A DNA stretch of 64,000 bases from Ramlibacter agri (GTDB taxonomy: Bacteria; Pseudomonadota; Gammaproteobacteria; Burkholderiales; Burkholderiaceae_C): the NCBI RefSeq assembly GCF_012927085.1, contig NZ_JABBFX010000002.1, positions 1,210,195 to 1,274,194 of the forward strand. Reading direction: 5' to 3'. A program made the position numbers and the translations under genes. Positions 1 through 7,896 of the stretch are shown piece after piece (position 1 is the first letter of the stretch; every line of letters starts with the position of its first letter). The notes beneath the pieces were generated by a model. It was not told the origin of the DNA, did no database searches, and was given only the letters and a program-made list of their open reading frames with translations.

Positions 1-742
1 GCTCCAGGCTCGCCACGTGGTCCGGGCCCGGCAAGTTGCGATCCAGCGTGAAATGCTTTTCGATGCAGCGCGCGCCCAAGGCCACGGCGCCGCAGGCGAT
101 GGCGATGCCGCTCGTGTGGTCCGAGTAGCCATAGGCCGTGCCCAGCGCCTCGCCCATGCGCGCCATGGCGCGCAGGTTCACGTCCCCGAAGGGCGTCGGG
201 TATTCGGTGTTGCAGTGGAGCACGCAGACCTGCTCGCGGCTGCAGCCCTGGGCCAGCAGCACGTCCAGCGCCTGCGCCGCTTCGGCCAGGTTCGCCATGC
301 CGGTGGACAGGATCACGGGCTGGCGCTGGCGGCCGATGCGCTCCAGGTAAGGCAGGTTCGTGATCTCGCCGGACGGGATCTTCCACAGCGGCAGCTTCAG
401 GCTCGCCAGGAACTCCACGCTGTCCAGGTCGAAGGCGGTGGAGAACAGCAGGATGCCGCGCCTGGCCGCATGCGCGAGCAGCTTGTGATGCGCTTCCTGG
501 CTCAGCTCCAGGCGCTGCAACATCTCGAACTGGGTCTCGGCGCGGCCGGTGTTCGCCTGCTGGTAATCGGCCATCCGCGCCGCGCGGGTCACGAGCGCCT
601 CGGCCCGGAAGGTCTGGAACTTGACCGCGTCGCAGCCGGCATCGGCGGCGGCGTCGACCAGGCGCAGCGCCATGCCGAGATCGCCGTTGTGGTTGACCCC
701 GGCCTCGCCGATCACGAAAACTTTCTGGTCCCAGGGCGTCAT
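1..742 (-). CDS. legI: N-acetylneuraminate/legionaminate synthase (NeuB/LegI family), 3' end cut by window edge
   Basis: About 247 residues are visible, starting at the ATG at 742; the C-terminus lies beyond position 1. NeuB-family enzymes condense an N-acetylated hexosamine derivative with phosphoenolpyruvate to form a nonulosonic acid. Visible family marks are VIGEAGVNHNGD near the start, DAVKFQTF, the PSGEITN segment, LSTGMA, CNTEYP and YSDHTSG, all typical of the NeuB TIM barrel. The start overlaps the stop of the upstream acetyltransferase gene by four bases (ATGA). With legB and legC next door, the likely product is a legionaminic-type acid rather than plain sialic acid. That assignment is inference from context. 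The SAF-like C-terminal domain cannot be checked here. Confidence 0.85.
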   Translation of the reverse strand, partial: MTPWDQKVFVIGEAGVNHNGDLGMALRLVDAAADAGCDAVKFQTFRAEALVTRAARMADYQQANTGRAETQFEMLQRLELSQEAHHKLLAHAARRGILLFSTAFDLDSVEFLASLKLPLWKIPSGEITNLPYLERIGRQRQPVILSTGMANLAEAAQALDVLLAQGCSREQVCVLHCNTEYPTPFGDVNLRAMARMGEALGTAYGYSDHTSGIAIACGAVALGARCIEKHFTLDRNLPGPDHVASLE

Positions 743-1356
743 GCCTGCCTCCTTGCGGGCACGCCGACCCAGGTTCCGGCCGGCAGGTCGTGCGTGACGA
801 CCGCGCCGGCCCCGATGATCGCGCCGGCGCCGATGCGCAGACCTTGCAGCACCACCGCGCCGCTGCCCACCAGCACGCCCTCTTCCACGATCACGCCGCC
901 ATTGAGGATGGCGCCGGTGGAGACGTGGCAGTGGTCCGCCACCACCGCGTCGTGTTCCACGATCGCGCCGGTGTTCACGATGCAGTTGCGCCCCACGCGC
1001 GCATTCGCGTTCAGCACGGCGCGGTGCATGGCGATGCTGCCCGCGCCCAGCTGCGCCTCGCGCCCGATCACGGCATGCGGCGAACGGACGGTGGCGAGCG
1101 GCCGGCCAGCGGCCAGGATGCGCTCGAACAGGCGGCGCCGCAGGTCGGCGCTGCCGGTCTGGCCCACCGTGACGATGAATTCCATGGCCGCGGCTTCGGG
1201 CGATGCCATCCAGCGGTCGTCGCCCAGCCAGGCCAGGCCCGCGGGCGCCGTGCCCTCGCGCGCATCGAGCACGCCGGCGGCCTCGCGCCCGGCGGCCGCG
1301 ATGACGTCCGCGCAAGCCAGGCAATGTCCGCCGCCTCCCACCAGAACGATCTTCAT
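739..1356 (-). CDS. NeuD-like sugar O/N-acetyltransferase
   Basis: A 205-residue protein. The N-terminus (KIVLVGGGGH, residues 2-11) is the small nucleotide/sugar-binding domain of the NeuD/PglD type. The C-terminal half is a left-handed beta-helix with hexapeptide repeats (IGREAQLGAGS, CIVNTGAIVEHDAVV, HVSTGAILNGGVIVEEGVLVG in overlapping turns) and an H in VEHD that fits the catalytic His. Such enzymes acetylate the 4-amino group of a UDP-sugar (PglD-like) or the finished nonulosonic acid (NeuD-like). The ATG at 1356 overlaps the legC stop, and its own stop overlaps the next start, so it is translationally coupled on both sides. In a legBC context the UDP-4-amino-sugar acetylation role is the simplest reading, but O-acetylation is not excluded. 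Confidence 0.8.
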   Translation of the reverse strand: MKIVLVGGGGHCLACADVIAAAGREAAGVLDAREGTAPAGLAWLGDDRWMASPEAAAMEFIVTVGQTGSADLRRRLFERILAAGRPLATVRSPHAVIGREAQLGAGSIAMHRAVLNANARVGRNCIVNTGAIVEHDAVVADHCHVSTGAILNGGVIVEEGVLVGSGAVVLQGLRIGAGAIIGAGAVVTHDLPAGTWVGVPARRQA

Positions 1357-2510
1357 GGCCGCACGCTGCTGGGAAGGTTGACGATGCGCGCGGCGGCCGC
1401 GCGCGCGTGGTCCAGCGGCCCGCAGGTCGCCGAGGCGAAAGCCGGCAGCTCCGGCATCAGCTGCCAGACCGGCCGCGCCTGGATGCCGCCGTCGTTGGCG
1501 GCCTGCAGGAAGGCGTCGCGTTCCGCGGCGTCGTCGACCAGGATCGCATTGAGCCAGAAATTGGAACGGGTGCCCGCAAGCTCCTGCGCGAACGGAATCC
1601 CCAGCTGCGCGCAGCGCGCCGCATAGGCCTGCGCCGTCGCGCGCTTGTTCGCCAGGAAGCCTTCCAGCTGCTCCAGCTGCGCGCACGCGACCGCCGCATT
1701 GAGGTTGGGCAGCCGGTAGTTGAAGCCGACCTCGTCGTGGAAGAAATCCCAGCGGTGCGGCACCTTCGCGGTGGTGGTGAGGTGCTTGGCGCGCCGTGCC
1801 AGCGCCGGGTCGTCGGTGACCACCGCGCCGCCGCCGCCGCTGGTGACCGTCTTGTTGCCGTTGAAGCTGAAGGTGCCGAGCTTTCCGAAGGTGCCGGTGT
1901 GGCGGCCGCCAATGGTGGAGCCCAGCGACTCGGCGGCATCCTCGACCAGCACCAGGTGCCAGCGTTCGCAGATCTCGGCCAGTTCCTGCGCGCGGCCCGG
2001 CAGGCCGAAGGTGTGCATGGGCACGACGGCGGCGATGCGGCGGCCGGTCTCGCGGTGGCGGCAGGCGCCGGCCACGCGCTCGCAACGGCTTTCCAGAAAT
2101 TCCTTCAGCGCCGCGGGCGACAGGCTCAAGGTGTCGGGATCGATGTCGACGAACACCGGCTGCGCCCGCTGGTAGGCCAGCGCGTTGCAGGTCGCGACGA
2201 AGGACAGCGGCTGCGTGATCACCTCGTCGCCGTCCGTCACGCCGGCCAGGATCAGCGCCATGTGCAGCGCCGCGGTGCCGTTCATGGTGGCGACGGCGTA
2301 CTTCGCGCCGGTGATGTCCTGCATCATCTGCTCGAAGCAGTCCACGAAAGGCCCGACCGAGGACACGAAGGTCGTGTCGATGCACTCTGCCAGGTAGCGC
2401 TTCTCGTTGCCGGCGAACACCGGCGCGTGCAGGGGAATGGGACCGGCGGCGCCATAGAGCTCGCGCACGAAGGCAAGCAGTTCCCGCAGCGGCGCCCGGA
2501 GCTCAGACAT
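1353..2510 (-). CDS. legC: LegC-type PLP-dependent sugar aminotransferase (DegT/DnrJ/EryC1 family)
   Basis: A 385-residue fold-type I aminotransferase. The Schiff-base lysine is K220 in SFNGNKTVTSGGGG, and the PLP-ring aspartate is D191 in VEDAAESLGS. GTAALHMAL (about residues 78-86) is the cofactor-phosphate region. LegC enzymes transfer an amino group from glutamate to C4 of the UDP-4-keto-6-deoxy sugar made by LegB, giving a UDP-4-amino sugar. The long N-terminal helix before PLHAPVF and the GNKT motif favour LegC over ArnB/PseC types, which is a judgement from memory. The start overlaps the end of legB by eight bases. Confidence 0.85.
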   Translation of the reverse strand: MSELRAPLRELLAFVRELYGAAGPIPLHAPVFAGNEKRYLAECIDTTFVSSVGPFVDCFEQMMQDITGAKYAVATMNGTAALHMALILAGVTDGDEVITQPLSFVATCNALAYQRAQPVFVDIDPDTLSLSPAALKEFLESRCERVAGACRHRETGRRIAAVVPMHTFGLPGRAQELAEICERWHLVLVEDAAESLGSTIGGRHTGTFGKLGTFSFNGNKTVTSGGGGAVVTDDPALARRAKHLTTTAKVPHRWDFFHDEVGFNYRLPNLNAAVACAQLEQLEGFLANKRATAQAYAARCAQLGIPFAQELAGTRSNFWLNAILVDDAAERDAFLQAANDGGIQARPVWQLMPELPAFASATCGPLDHARAAAARIVNLPSSVRP

Positions 2511-3489
2511 TGTAGAGATCAGCCTTGTAGCGCGTGAGGTTGGCAGGCTGGCGGAACCATTCGATGCTGCGCGCCAGCCCCTGTTCCAGCGTGTACCGCG
2601 GCTCGAAGCCCGTGAGGCTGCGGATCAGCGTGTTGTCGCACCAGAGGCGCTGGACCTCGGAGTTCTCGGGCCGCAGGCGGGCAGGATCGCATACGAATTC
2701 CACCTCGGAACCCATCAGCCGACGGATGGTCTCCAGCGTGTCGCCAACGGAAATCTCGTAGTTGGAACCGATGTTCACCGTCTTGCCGATGGCCGCCTCG
2801 CATTCGGCCAGCAGCAGCAGGCCGCGGCAGGTGTCCTCGACGTAGTTGAAGTCGCGCGTGGGCCGCGTGTCGCCCAGCTCGATGCGGGTGCGGCCGGCGG
2901 CGATCTGCGTGATGATGGTCGGGATCACGGCCCGCGCGCTCTGGCGCGGCCCGTAGGTGTTGAACGGCCGCGCCACCGTCACCGGCAGGCCGAAGGCGTA
3001 GTGGAAGCTCATCGCCATCGCGTCGGAGCCGATCTTGCTGGCGCTGTACGGCGACTGCGGCTGCAACGGATGCTTCTCGTCGATGGGAACGTAGAGGGCG
3101 CTGCCATAGACCTCGGAGGTGGAGGTCTGGATGAAGCGCTTCACGCCGTGCTCCTTCGCCGCCTGGCACAGGTTCAGCGTGCCCTTGACGTTGGTGTCGA
3201 CGTAGCTGTCCGGCGCGACGTAGGAATAGGGAATCGCGATCAGCGCCGCCAGGTTGAAGACGATGTCCTGCCCCGCGACCAGGGTGCGGCAGAAGTGCGG
3301 GTCGCGCACGTCGCCGCTGACCACGCGGATGCGGTCGCGGCAATCGACCGTCTCCAGCCAGCCCCAGTCGTTGTTCGAGTTGTAGACCGCCAGCGCCGTC
3401 ACGTCGTAGCCCGACGCCACCAGCAGTTCCACCAGGTGCGAGCCGATGAAGCCATCGCCCCCCGTCACCAATGCCTTTGCCTTGCCCAT
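2503..3489 (-). CDS. legB: LegB-type NAD-dependent UDP-sugar 4,6-dehydratase (extended SDR)
   Basis: A 328-residue extended short-chain dehydrogenase. The Rossmann glycine motif TGGDGFIG is at residues 9-16, and the catalytic TSTSEVYG and YSASK motifs are at 122-129 and 148-152. RPFNTYGPRQ and the RDFNYVEDT segment are typical of sugar-nucleotide dehydratases. The family oxidises C4, removes water across C5-C6 and re-reduces C6, making a UDP-4-keto-6-deoxy sugar that LegC then aminates. It lies three bases after the upstream GT-B-like gene and overlaps legC, so it is inside the operon. GDP- or UDP-linked substrate cannot be told from sequence alone. Confidence 0.88.
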   Translation of the reverse strand: MGKAKALVTGGDGFIGSHLVELLVASGYDVTALAVYNSNNDWGWLETVDCRDRIRVVSGDVRDPHFCRTLVAGQDIVFNLAALIAIPYSYVAPDSYVDTNVKGTLNLCQAAKEHGVKRFIQTSTSEVYGSALYVPIDEKHPLQPQSPYSASKIGSDAMAMSFHYAFGLPVTVARPFNTYGPRQSARAVIPTIITQIAAGRTRIELGDTRPTRDFNYVEDTCRGLLLLAECEAAIGKTVNIGSNYEISVGDTLETIRRLMGSEVEFVCDPARLRPENSEVQRLWCDNTLIRSLTGFEPRYTLEQGLARSIEWFRQPANLTRYKADLYNV

Positions 3490-3492
3490 GTC

Positions 3493-4731
3493 CTACTGTC
3501 CTCCCGCGCGCTGCGCGCGCAGCATGTCCCGCACCACTCCCAGCACCGCCGCGGTCGCCAGCGGCGCGTCGCCAGTCGCGTCCCGCCGCGGCAGGCGGCT
3601 CACGGCGTCCAGCGCCGGCGCCAGCCGCGGCAAATCCACCGCGCCGTCGGCCAGGCCGAAACGCTCCCAGGGCGTCTCCGCGTCCCAGGGCGTCCCCAGG
3701 ACGCGGATGACGCGCGCACCGGCCAGGCCGCCTTCGATGCCTACCGTCGAATTCACCGTCACCACCAGGTCCACCGCGTTCAGCAGGGGCGGCAAGGGCC
3801 AGTCGGGCCCGCCGGTGAGTTGCAGGCGCGGCTGGTCCTCCAGCCGGTGCGAGGCGTCACCCGGCCGCGGCCGGATGCAGACCACCACATCCTCCTGCGG
3901 CGCTGCCCACGCCAGCAAGGCCGCGCGCAGTTGCCCGGGCAGGTCGGTGCCGCCCCAGGCGCCTGCGACCGGGTGGTAGGCCGGGAATTCCTGCACCGGG
4001 TACAGCACCACGCGCTTGCCACCCCAGCCCATCTTCTCGCGCAGAGCCCGGCCGGCAGACCGGCTCGCGGGTTGGCGCAGCACGTCGAAGGCGGGGTTGC
4101 CCGTGCAGTGCACGGCTTCCGGCGCTGCGCCGCATTCCACCAGCACCTTCTTCACGTGCTCGTTCAGCACGCAGATCGCATCGGCATAGCCGGGCGCGGC
4201 AAAGCGCGCGGCCGCGTCGCGCTCGATGAAGGAATCGATGAGGCACAGCGAAGGGATGCCCAGCTCCCGCGCCGCCAGGAAAGCCGCCTGTTCGGCGCGC
4301 GGCGAGGCCGTGCTCACCAGCAGCTCGGGCTGCACCTCCTGCAGGACGCGCCGCAGCACGCCCACGGGCAGGAAGCTGTGGCGCCCTTTCTCGGCGTATT
4401 CGCGCAAGGCCCCGGCCTCGCCGTGCTGCGCGACCAGTTCGGCGAAGGACAGCCCCAGGTAGGCGATCGATTCCTCGCGCTCGATGGCGGCGTTCGCGGT
4501 CTGCCCCAGCAGCTGCTCGCCCCAGCGGCGCGCCTCGTGGTCCGCGGGCGCCAGGAAATCCTTGAATTGCAGCAGCGGCAGGCCGGCCTCGCGCACGGCG
4601 GCCGCCGCGGTGGTGAGCCCCAGGATCACCGGCTGGGCCAGCCCCGATTCCCCCAGCGCCCGCGCCACGGGAAGCACCATCTGGATGTGGGCTCCGCCAT
4701 AGGCAACGAACAGGATCTTGGGGACCGGCAT
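3493..4731 (-). CDS. GT-B-like protein of surface-polysaccharide cluster, substrate unknown
   Basis: A 412-residue protein starting at the ATG at 4731. The N-terminus KILFVAYGGAHIQMVLPVA resembles the first strand and loop of GT-B glycosyltransferases and UDP-GlcNAc 2-epimerases. Further on come VLNEHVKKVLVECG, HCTGNPAFDVL and a C-terminal VVTVNSTVGIEGGLAGARVI. The last is a typical GT-B nucleotide-site loop with Ser/Thr and Gly-Gly. It does not look like LegG/NeuC hydrolysing 2-epimerase at the N-terminus. I therefore call it a probable glycosyltransferase or polysaccharide-modifying enzyme. It lies eight bases after asnB and three before legB. Confidence 0.6.
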   Translation of the reverse strand: MPVPKILFVAYGGAHIQMVLPVARALGESGLAQPVILGLTTAAAAVREAGLPLLQFKDFLAPADHEARRWGEQLLGQTANAAIEREESIAYLGLSFAELVAQHGEAGALREYAEKGRHSFLPVGVLRRVLQEVQPELLVSTASPRAEQAAFLAARELGIPSLCLIDSFIERDAAARFAAPGYADAICVLNEHVKKVLVECGAAPEAVHCTGNPAFDVLRQPASRSAGRALREKMGWGGKRVVLYPVQEFPAYHPVAGAWGGTDLPGQLRAALLAWAAPQEDVVVCIRPRPGDASHRLEDQPRLQLTGGPDWPLPPLLNAVDLVVTVNSTVGIEGGLAGARVIRVLGTPWDAETPWERFGLADGAVDLPRLAPALDAVSRLPRRDATGDAPLATAAVLGVVRDMLRAQRAGGQ

Positions 4732-4739
4732 GCGGCCGA

Positions 4740-6527
4740 TTATCCGGCACCCCCTTCGCCGTGATCCCACAAGGCCAGGGCCGCCAGGGCGCGCAACTCG
4801 CGGGTGTGGTTGGCCTTGCCTTCGCGATGCCGCTCCAGCAGGCCCTGCACGGCGGCCGGGCGGAACAGGCGCTGCAGCAGCGGGCTGCCTTGCAGCAGGC
4901 CGGCCAGCCAGGGATAGCTCTCCTTGCGGAACCACTCGCCCACCGGCACCGTGAACATCTGCTTCTTCCGGTAGGCGAGGTCGTGGCCGATCAGCGGCTC
5001 CACGGCCTTCTTGTACCAGTGCTTCTTGTCGCCATCGGCCGCCAGCTTGGTGGCGCCGCGGGCGCGGAAGGCGAACTCCATCATCCGCCAGTCGAGGAAG
5101 GGCGTGCGCGCCTCGATCGACACCGCCATGCCCATGCGGTCCGGCTTGACCAGGTTGTTGCCCGAAAGCAGCAGCTGCATGTCCAGGTACAGCGCCTGGT
5201 TCACGCGGTCGTAATGCGCCGCCTGCTCGAACCAGGGCCGCGCCGCGACGGTGTAGCTGTCGATGCCGGCCAGCTGCGCCGCCACCTCGGGCCGGTACAG
5301 CGACTGCTTGTCCTGCGGCGCGAACAGCGAGATGGAATCGAAATAGGCACGGCGGAAGGCTTCTTCGTCCATCGCGGCCGCCTCTGGGCGCGCGAAGAAA
5401 TCCTCGTACTTCTCGTAGCCGGCAAACAGCTCGTCGCCGCCGTCGCCGGTGAGCACCACCTTCACGTGCTTCGCTGCGAGCTCGCTCACGCGCAAGGTCG
5501 GCATGAAGGAAGCGTCGCCATGCGGCTGGTCCAGGTGGTACAGCACCTGCGGCCAGCGATCCAGCATGTTCAGCTCCGCCACTTCCATGGTGTGGGCGCA
5601 GCCGAAGCGCGCCGCCGCCTCCGCCGCATAGCGCGACTCGTCGAAGCGCGGGTCGGCAAAGCCGATGCAGAAGGTCTTGACCGGCTCCTTCACGTGGCGC
5701 GCCATCAGGGCGACGATGGTGCTCGAATCGACGCCGCCGGAAAGGAAGGCGCCCCAGGGCACGTCGGCGCGCAGGCGGATCCGGGTCGCATCGTCGAGGA
5801 TGGCGAGGAACTCCTCGGCCCACGCACCGAAGTCGTGGTCCTGCTCGCGCTGCGCCGACAGGTCCCACCAGCGCTCGCTGTGCACGCCGCTGCGCGTGAA
5901 GCGCATCCAGCAGCCAGGCATGACGTGCTTCACCCCCTGCCAGATGGTCCAGGGCGCGGGAATGTAGTTGAAGGTGAGGTAGTGGTGGACTGCTTCCAGG
6001 TCCAGCGCCGGCTGCAGGCCGCCGGCGCGCAGCGCCTTCAGCTCGGACGCGAACAGCATGCGCCGGCCGTCGTCGTGGAAGTACAGCGGCTTGACGCCGA
6101 TGCGATCGCGCGCCAGGTAGACCGCGTCTTCCCGCGCATCGTCGATCGCGATCGCGAACATGCCGTTCAGCCGGCGCAGGCAGGCGATGCCCTCCCGCTC
6201 GTACAGGCGCAGGATGACCTCGGTGTCCGAATGCGTGTGCAGGGCCACGCCCTGGGCGCGCAGTTCGGCCGCCAGTTCCACGTAGTTGAAGATCTCGCCG
6301 TTCTGCACCACGGCGACCTGGCCGTCGTCGGACACGAAGGGCTGGTGGCCGCCGGCGAGGTCGATGATGGACAGGCGCCGGTTGCCGACCGCGACACCGC
6401 GCCCCGGCTGCGAGGCGATGCCGGCGTCGTCCGGCCCGCGGTGCCGCAGGCGCTCGCCCATGGCGGCCAGGTCCTCGGGCGAGAGGGCGCGCCGCTGCCG
6501 GTCCCAGTAGCCGAAGATGCCGCACAT
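4740..6527 (-). CDS. asnB: Asparagine synthase (glutamine-hydrolysing)-like amidotransferase
   Basis: A 595-residue, two-domain protein. The N-terminal Ntn glutaminase has the nucleophile C2 (MCGIFGYW), RHRGPDD, NRRLSIIDL and NGEIFNY. The C-terminal synthetase has the PP-loop SGGVDSS at residues 263-269 and GDGGDELFAGY. These residues fit an active enzyme that moves ammonia from glutamine to an ATP-activated carboxylate. Members inside capsule or O-antigen clusters are often thought to amidate uronic or other acidic sugars rather than make free asparagine. That role here is inference from its position between the sugar transferase and GT-B-like genes. The ATG at 6527 is two bases from the upstream stop. 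Confidence 0.85.
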   Translation of the reverse strand: MCGIFGYWDRQRRALSPEDLAAMGERLRHRGPDDAGIASQPGRGVAVGNRRLSIIDLAGGHQPFVSDDGQVAVVQNGEIFNYVELAAELRAQGVALHTHSDTEVILRLYEREGIACLRRLNGMFAIAIDDAREDAVYLARDRIGVKPLYFHDDGRRMLFASELKALRAGGLQPALDLEAVHHYLTFNYIPAPWTIWQGVKHVMPGCWMRFTRSGVHSERWWDLSAQREQDHDFGAWAEEFLAILDDATRIRLRADVPWGAFLSGGVDSSTIVALMARHVKEPVKTFCIGFADPRFDESRYAAEAAARFGCAHTMEVAELNMLDRWPQVLYHLDQPHGDASFMPTLRVSELAAKHVKVVLTGDGGDELFAGYEKYEDFFARPEAAAMDEEAFRRAYFDSISLFAPQDKQSLYRPEVAAQLAGIDSYTVAARPWFEQAAHYDRVNQALYLDMQLLLSGNNLVKPDRMGMAVSIEARTPFLDWRMMEFAFRARGATKLAADGDKKHWYKKAVEPLIGHDLAYRKKQMFTVPVGEWFRKESYPWLAGLLQGSPLLQRLFRPAAVQGLLERHREGKANHTRELRALAALALWDHGEGGAG

Positions 6528-6529
6528 GG

Positions 6530-7084
6530 CTAGTTGCTTCCCTTGCCGGCGAGCCGGCCCACGGTCAGCGCCATGATGCGCAGGTCCATGCCGACGCTGT
6601 GTTCGCGCACGTAACGCAGGTCGAGGTCCCGCCGCTGCTCGGTCGTTGCCTCGGAGCGCAGCAGCGCCTGCGCCAGGCCGGTGATGCCCGGTCGCACGCT
6701 GCAGCGCAGGCGCCAGTCCTGCGGCGTGTACAGGGCACGCTGCGCTGGCACGTCCGGGCGCGGGCCGACCAGGCTCATGTCGCCCTTCAGCACGTTCAGC
6801 AGTTGCGGCAGTTCGTCCAGGCTGGTACGGCGGATGAAGCGGCCCACGCGGGTGATGCGCGGGTCGTTCGCCGACGTGTGGTACGGGCCGATCGCCGCCG
6901 CGTTCTTGACCATGCTGCGGAACTTGTAGATGCCGAACTCGCGCTCGCCCTGCCCCACCCGCTGCTGCTTGAACAGCACCGGCCAGCCGCTTTCCAGGGC
7001 CACGGCCAGCGCCACGAGCAGCAGCACCGGCGACAGCAGCACCAGCGCGATTGCGGCCAGCAGGACGTCCATGGCCCGCTTCAT
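6530..7084 (-). CDS. Initiating sugar-phosphate transferase (bacterial sugar transferase, PglC/WbaP C-domain type)
   Basis: A 184-residue monotopic membrane phosphoglycosyltransferase of the short PglC type. One N-terminal hydrophobic segment (about residues 5-30, rich in L/A/V) is followed by [15 protein letters not shown], the catalytic-region motif [20 protein letters not shown] and VRPGITG. These enzymes load the first sugar phosphate on undecaprenyl phosphate and so start repeat-unit assembly. It has no N-terminal four-helix domain as in full-length WbaP. The start overlaps the upstream aldolase stop (ATGA at 7081-7084), which suggests coupled translation. Confidence 0.9.
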   Translation of the reverse strand: MKRAMDVLLAAIALVLLSPVLLLVALAVALESGWPVLFKQQRVGQGEREFGIYKFRSMVKNAAAIGPYHTSANDPRITRVGRFIRRTSLDELPQLLNVLKGDMSLVGPRPDVPAQRALYTPQDWRLRCSVRPGITGLAQALLRSEATTEQRRDLDLRYVREHSVGMDLRIMALTVGRLAGKGSN

Positions 7085-7887
7085 GCGCGCGCGGCGAGCT
7101 CGGTGGCGATGCGCGCGATGGTGGCGCGGACGCGTTCGGCGTCCGCCTGCACCTGCTGCGGGCTGCGGAGCGCCAGCTGCGCCTCGGCGCTGCGCAGCGC
7201 GGCCACTTCGTCTTCGAACACCGCTTCCGCGTTGCCACCGTGGAAGGTGCGCGAGAGGATCACGGCGCCGGAGCCCAGGCGCAGGTGCTCGCCGAGCACG
7301 TCGCGCCCCGGCAGCAGGCCTTCGTCCACACGCGCGATGCCGCCGAAGCCGAAGCGCTTGCCGCGCGCCTGCGCGATGCGAGCCACGCGCTCCACCGCGC
7401 CTTCGGCCAGCGGCTGGAACATGAAGCGCTGGCCCAGCGAAAGGTGCAGGTCGTTGAGGCCGACATAGACCTCCTGCAGGCCAGCCAGGCCGGCCCAGTC
7501 TTCGACGGTCGCAAGAGCACCGGCGGTCTCCAGCAGCGCCACTACTGGCGCGCGGCCATCGACGATCCGGATGAATTCGGCCAGCTCCGCCGCCTGCGTG
7601 AACATCGGCAGCATGACGCAATCGGCGCCCTGCGCCAGCACGCCGGCCACTTCGGCGGCGCTGCCGGCATGCAGGGGATTCACGCGCGCCATCAGGCGCG
7701 AGGCACGCAAGGTGCGCTTCACGCGGCCCACGTCTTCCAGGCCATGCGTGCTGATGAAGGTGTTGCGGCCGGCCTGGCGCTCGGCCTTGCCTGTGCGCTC
7801 GAGGTCGACGAACAGCCGGAAGCCGCCCAACGCGTCGCAGCGTTGCGCAAACGCCGGATCGTTGGTGATCTGGATCAGCTCGAGCAT
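7081..7887 (-). CDS. HpcH/HpaI-type aldolase or citrate-lyase-beta-like enzyme
   Basis: A 268-residue TIM-barrel protein of the HpcH/HpaI family. Likely metal ligands are E120 (VALLETAGA) and D146 (GLNDLHLS). H48 in STHGLED and R68 in MARVNP fit the pyruvate-binding residues of class II pyruvate aldolases. The family cleaves or forms C-C bonds between pyruvate or acetyl-CoA-type units and aldehydes. Its place between a flippase gene and the initiating transferase, with overlap to the latter, suggests it supplies or trims a building block or non-sugar decoration of the polysaccharide. No specific substrate can be inferred. FGFGGIARVDEGLLPG near the C-terminus is characteristic of this cluster-borne subgroup as far as I recall. 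Confidence 0.7.
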   Translation of the reverse strand: MLELIQITNDPAFAQRCDALGGFRLFVDLERTGKAERQAGRNTFISTHGLEDVGRVKRTLRASRLMARVNPLHAGSAAEVAGVLAQGADCVMLPMFTQAAELAEFIRIVDGRAPVVALLETAGALATVEDWAGLAGLQEVYVGLNDLHLSLGQRFMFQPLAEGAVERVARIAQARGKRFGFGGIARVDEGLLPGRDVLGEHLRLGSGAVILSRTFHGGNAEAVFEDEVAALRSAEAQLALRSPQQVQADAERVRATIARIATELAARA

Positions 7888-7896
7888 GTGGCGGAA

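Noticed and set aside
3493..4731. LegG/NeuC hydrolysing 2-epimerase
   Set aside because: The N-terminus lacks the usual GTR-(A/P)D/E-KL pattern of that family, so only a general GT-B-like call is supported.
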